The notes under the pieces were generated by a model. That model did not search any database, was not told the DNA's origin, and saw only the letters and a list, made by a program, of their open reading frames with translations. From Oscillospiraceae bacterium (lineage in GTDB: Bacteria; Bacillota; Clostridia; Oscillospirales; Ruminococcaceae), in the NCBI GenBank assembly GCA_017432285.1, contig JAFRJM010000009.1, positions 1 through 52,267 of the forward strand: a DNA stretch of 52,267 nucleotides. The letters are read 5' to 3'. Positions 51,028 through 52,267 of the stretch are shown in pieces; the stretch's first letter is position 1, and each line of letters begins with the position of its first letter. The position numbers and the translations under genes are program-made.

Positions 51028-51972
51028 TCAGTATCCGAGCTTTCTGTCCACTTCATGGATAGGAGGCTTCCCGTCCAGGACAAGCGTCAGATTCCTGACC
51101 GCTGTGTCGATCACCCGTGTATAGTTTATACCCGCCCGATAACCGCCTGATATATGCGGCGTAATGTACACTCTGGACGTTGTCCAGAGCGGATGATCCT
51201 TGGGCAGCGGTTCCGGATTCGTGACGTCCAGACATGCAGCGCGCAGATGTCCTTCGTTCATGACACGGATAAGATCGTCCGTGACTATGGAATTCCCACG
51301 CCCGACATTAAGGATTATAGCATCCTTCTTCATCAGGCGAAGCCGACGCTCATCGAACATGCCTCCCACCTCATCCGTTCCCGGAAGGCTGAGCGCAACG
51401 ACATCCATGATGGGAAGGAATCTGTCGATACCTGTAGGATCCACAAGTTCCTCAACGAAATCCGGTTTGTCATGCACTGTCCTGCGGACACCGTAGCATG
51501 TCGCGCCAAGCGCATGTGCTTTTCTGAGATATGATGTTCCGATAGCTCCCATGCCGACAGAAAGGACGTTGCATCCCTCAAAGCGCACTATATCAGACAG
51601 GAGCTCCCACCCCTGTCTGTCCTGCATCTTCAGATATTCGGGTATCCTCTTCATCGCCATGAGCGTTGTGGTAAGCAGGTGTTCTGCTATCGAGTCGCCG
51701 TAGGCGCCGTATGCGTTTGCGAGAACGATGTTCTCAGGGAGCCACGAATACCCGTTCGCTCCCGCACTGAACAGCTGCACAAACCTCAGATTCGGCATCT
51801 TTTCAACGGTCTCCCTGTTAACGCCTCCCTCAAGGATCTGTGCATCTGCACAGTCTTCAGGGCTGATGTCATTCAGAGTCGGCACAAACACTACCTCTGT
51901 ATCCTGAAAACTTCTGAATTTCTCAATTGTCTCCGGTGTGTGATTTCCTGTAACGATGATCTTAGTGCTCAT
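51028..51972 (-). CDS. D-2-hydroxyacid dehydrogenase family protein
   Basis: This 314-residue NAD(P)-dependent enzyme of the D-2-hydroxyacid dehydrogenase family is distinct from the D-LDH-like one at 577-1614. The cofactor loop is GMGAIG in LSVGMGAIGTSYLRKA. The Arg after the fourth strand (VRR) suggests NADP. The catalytic Arg (VGRGN), Glu (NPEPLP) and His (TPHISGG) are present. It resembles the glyoxylate/hydroxypyruvate reductase-like group. GGAAAC lies before the ATG. The right end of TnpB copy 3 lies 62 nt upstream of the start, within the likely promoter region. Confidence 0.87.
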   Translation of the reverse strand: MSTKIIVTGNHTPETIEKFRSFQDTEVVFVPTLNDISPEDCADAQILEGGVNRETVEKMPNLRFVQLFSAGANGYSWLPENIVLANAYGAYGDSIAEHLLTTTLMAMKRIPEYLKMQDRQGWELLSDIVRFEGCNVLSVGMGAIGTSYLRKAHALGATCYGVRRTVHDKPDFVEELVDPTGIDRFLPIMDVVALSLPGTDEVGGMFDERRLRLMKKDAIILNVGRGNSIVTDDLIRVMNEGHLRAACLDVTNPEPLPKDHPLWTTSRVYITPHISGGYRAGINYTRVIDTAVRNLTLVLDGKPPIHEVDRKLGY

Positions 51973-52013
51973 TTTTCTGTTTCCTTTGTTCTGCAGCGCA
52001 GAATCGATCTGTT

Positions 52014-52135
52014 TTTTCTATTATGTTTATAATGTGAAGCCTCACACGAATGAATTCGCGTGCTTCCTAATGCTGCCATTTCTGGCAGTTGCCCTTTAGG
52101 GGCATCGGACTGCCTTTCCACCATTTGGCCTGAAC
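52014..52135 (-). ncRNA. Predicted omega/reRNA scaffold and guide of TnpB copy 3
   Basis: It has the same tail with two hairpins as the other copies; the 20 nt after the end (52033-52014) lie in the leader of the 2-hydroxyacid dehydrogenase gene and would form the guide. Inferred from the family. Confidence 0.55.
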
Positions 52136-52267
52136 TCAGCTTACCTGCGGTGCTCTGACCGCAAGTGCCGCATTCAGGTTATATAACGTGGATAAGGTGC
52201 AGGTGCTTCTCCTGGCACATGATGGTTCTTTTGCCTCCATGGCCAACCTCTCCGTTTCCGGCAAGGA
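52034..52267 (-). mobile_element. Right end of TnpB element, copy 3 (partial)
   Basis: The tail 52034-52135 is identical to that of copy 2 as far as I can compare, and ends with the same TTCAC at 52038-52034 on the minus strand. The element runs out of the window. Orientation is the same as copy 2 and opposite to copy 1. Confidence 0.88.
52136..52267 (-). CDS. tnpB: TnpB C-terminal end, copy 3, partial
   Basis: The frame encodes the last 43 or so residues of the same TnpB, ending in TGA at 52136-52138. It differs from copy 2 by two substitutions near the 3' end (GCTCTGACCGC against GCTTTGACTGC). The catalytic region is outside the window. Confidence 0.85.
   Translation of the reverse strand, partial: SLPETERLAMEAKEPSCARRSTCTLSTLYNLNAALAVRAPQVS

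Overview
The window looks like a chromosome segment of a low-to-mid GC Gram-positive anaerobe, most likely a member of the Clostridia (Bacillota). The signs are AGGAGG-type ribosome binding sites on almost every gene, a cell-wall-anchored Cna/VaFE-type adhesin, a Tn1549/FATA-type conjugation module, and fermentative genes (D-lactate dehydrogenase-like protein, FNT channel, nickel ECF transporter with LarC). I cannot name a genus or species from sequence alone.

Layout. 1-221: right end of a TnpB-type (IS200/IS605 family) element that cuts a doc toxin gene. 577-9095: chromosomal metabolism (2-hydroxyacid dehydrogenase, FGGY kinase, a flavodoxin/DUF4405 redox operon, a zinc-ribbon membrane protein, an M3 oligopeptidase, DUF1893). 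9208-13787: a nickel cluster, DUF3842-larC-nikMN-nikQ-nikO. 13876-16388: two adjacent unrecognised genes. 16489-17860: an A/T-rich XRE plus nucleotidyltransferase pair behind a palindromic promoter. 17947-40441: an integrative-conjugative-element-like region. Read on the minus strand it is adhesin, LtrC/ArdC protein, TTRAP-like protein, PcfB, degenerate ArdC-like protein, VirD4, Maff2, VirB6, then a cargo block (histidine phosphatase, zinc-ribbon/TPR protein, Fic, XRE plus membrane protein, AraC and GyrI-like proteins), then MobV relaxase, DUF5688, PrgI, VirB4 and an M23 peptidase. No integrase is present in the window. 40597-51972: chromosomal genes again (HTH/zinc-ribbon regulator, SPL-type radical SAM, DUF2284, alpha/beta hydrolase, a complete TnpB gene, deaminase, CASTOR/POLLUX channel, FNT channel, amidohydrolase, SDR, a 59-residue membrane protein, 2-hydroxyacid dehydrogenase). 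52034-52267: the right end of a third copy of the same TnpB element.

How the parts work together. The nickel cluster would import Ni and feed it to LarC for the nickel-pincer cofactor of lactate racemase-type enzymes. The conjugation genes form a fairly complete Gram-positive type IV secretion system (coupling protein, ATPase, channel, hydrolase, relaxase, adhesin). The three TnpB copies share the same 102-nt tail between the stop codon and the right end. That tail is where the guide-RNA (omega/reRNA) scaffold of such elements is expected, and each copy has a different flank as its putative guide.

The most unusual pattern is in the conjugative region. Three operon starts (adhesin, pcfB, relaxase) each have a terminator-like hairpin with a U-run ending 22-23 nt before the start codon, leaving only the ribosome binding site in between. 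The pcfB case lies downstream of a perfect TTGACA-N17-TATAAT promoter. This suggests attenuation or processive antitermination of the transfer genes. That is an inference; the positions and sequences are directly visible.
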